Shown: in pieces, positions 5,346 to 6,113 of the stretch
Layout of the letters: the number at the start of each line of letters is the position of its first letter
Position numbering within the stretch: the first letter of the stretch is position 1
Assembly: GCA_011522905.1 (NCBI GenBank)
Contig: WTIB01000072.1
Span: 1 to 6,113 of the forward strand
Reading direction: 5' to 3'
DNA: 6,113 bases
DNA from: Crocinitomicaceae bacterium
GTDB taxonomy: Bacteria; Bacteroidota; Bacteroidia; Flavobacteriales_D; Crocinitomicaceae
Translations under genes and position numbers: made by a program
The notes under the pieces: model-generated
Told to the model about the DNA's origin: nothing
Databases searched by the model: none
The model's input: the letters and a program-made list of their open reading frames with translations, nothing else

Positions 5346-6113
5346 TTAGTTAAACTGTATTTCGTCTAAAAAAGTCCAAGGTGTATGTCCTGAGCCAGGT
5401 AGTCCATCTGGTATTGATGATTCATTTTGAATTTTAAACCTTATTTTTTTCATCCGTTTACCTATTTTTAACTTAATTATTTCGGATGCAATAGATTCAG
5501 AAGAATAAATTTTACTCCTTTTTTTTGAGGCATTCTGTATTTCAATTGATTTTGGTAAGTATATCCATGAACCATTGGATTTTAAAAAGCTCAAATCAAT
5601 GGAATTTATTCTTTTTCTTTTCGGAAGCTCAATTTCAAATACAATGGTACTTGTGTCGAAACCTATCCATTCGTGTCCTTTCCAGGGACGAATACCATAC
5701 TGACCATCCAAAAGAACCAAGGAGGAGTAATTATATTGCGGATTTGGTTGAGTTGTGTAGTTTATTTTGGCGCCCAAACCTTTATGATTGTTAATATGCA
5801 ATTCTGAATCTAAATTTGTCTCATTACTGGTCAAAGTAATTTTACTTTCAATTAACTTATTTTTGGTTCTTTCAATTAGTAATGGTTGGTTTGCAAGAAG
5901 CGTAAAATGAAGATCACTTTTACAATCTGACGAATGTATTATAGTTTGAAAACTTTCATTTTTATTCTTAGATTTTAGTTGAATGCTTATTCCTTTTTCA
6001 TGTTTATTGAATTCAATATATGGCCGCAGACTAGTTTTTGAATAATTCACTTTCAGACGATCCAAGATTTTAAAATGCTTATCATTTAAGATAGATTCAA
6101 AGTCCTCAAACGA
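5346..6113 (-). CDS. C-terminal part of a glycoside hydrolase family 20 beta-N-acetylhexosaminidase (N-terminus outside window)
   Basis: The frame stays open to the right edge, so this is the last 255 residues of a longer gene; a TTG at 6065 is not a credible start. The first visible residues, including FKILDRLKVNYSKTS, resemble the end of the GH20 catalytic barrel (LDxLGVNYSxS). A beta-rich segment follows that aligns loosely with the chitobiase/hexosaminidase C-terminal domain but lacks its usual YTLDGSEPT motif. The last part, from LVLLDGQYG (near 5710) through GFDTSTIVFEI, GSWIYLPKSIEI and the closing PWTFLDEIQF, looks like the F5/8C-type, galactose-binding-like domain that ends many Bacteroidota GH20 enzymes. 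Such enzymes remove terminal N-acetylglucosamine or N-acetylgalactosamine from chitin fragments, peptidoglycan or glycans, usually in the periplasm or at the cell surface. The catalytic Asp-Glu pair and any signal peptide would lie outside the window, so activity cannot be judged. It precedes menB by 88 nt on the same strand but is functionally unrelated. Confidence 0.8.
   Translation of the reverse strand, partial: SFEDFESILNDKHFKILDRLKVNYSKTSLRPYIEFNKHEKGISIQLKSKNKNESFQTIIHSSDCKSDLHFTLLANQPLLIERTKNKLIESKITLTSNETNLDSELHINNHKGLGAKINYTTQPNPQYNYSSLVLLDGQYGIRPWKGHEWIGFDTSTIVFEIELPKRKRINSIDLSFLKSNGSWIYLPKSIEIQNASKKRSKIYSSESIASEIIKLKIGKRMKKIRFKIQNESSIPDGLPGSGHTPWTFLDEIQFN

Noticed and set aside
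6063..6065. TTG at 6065 as the start of the GH20-type gene
   Set aside because: The frame stays open to the window edge, and the residues upstream of the TTG continue the GH20-like similarity, so the codon is an internal Leu.

Overview
The window reads as a chromosomal housekeeping segment of a Bacteroidota bacterium, most likely a Flavobacteriales-like lineage. The evidence is the AT-rich sequence, a TAnnTTTG-type -7 promoter element, start codons with no recognisable Shine-Dalgarno sequence, and the gene content: a TIGR02757/DUF2400 protein, a LolD-like ATPase, a fused RibBA, a PepD-type dipeptidase, MenB, and a GH20-type C-terminus. The lineage is inferred from these traits; no rRNA or species marker is present.

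Layout. A short plus-strand reading frame of unknown function (2-301) enters from the left edge and ends tail to tail with the minus-strand genes, both stops sharing one TTAA. Everything to the right is on the minus strand. In transcription order: the C-terminal part of a probable beta-N-acetylhexosaminidase (5346 to the right edge), an 88-nt spacer with a Bacteroidota-type promoter candidate, then a compact five-gene run. This run is menB (4415-5257), pepD (2958-4412), ribBA (1704-2918), a lolD-like ABC ATPase (1054-1707) and a TIGR02757 family gene (298-1050). The gaps are 2 nt, 39 nt, a 4-nt overlap and 3 nt, so the five are probably cotranscribed.

How the genes fit together. menB (menaquinone) and ribBA (riboflavin, hence FMN/FAD) both supply redox cofactors. 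pepD recycles dipeptides, lolD powers an envelope ABC exporter whose permease is not in the window, and the TIGR02757 protein has an HhH-GPD-like C-terminus of unknown function. The grouping looks like a growth-related housekeeping operon rather than one pathway. The only spacer inside the run, between pepD and ribBA, carries a perfect 12-bp palindrome resembling a Crp/Fnr half-site pair.

I found no mobile element, CRISPR array, tRNA, rRNA, riboswitch or convincing rho-independent terminator. No gene desert exceeds 88 nt. I see no undescribed system. The points most worth a second look are the Asp-containing (type II) active site of MenB, the glycosylase-like C-terminus of the TIGR02757 protein, and the FNR-like palindrome.
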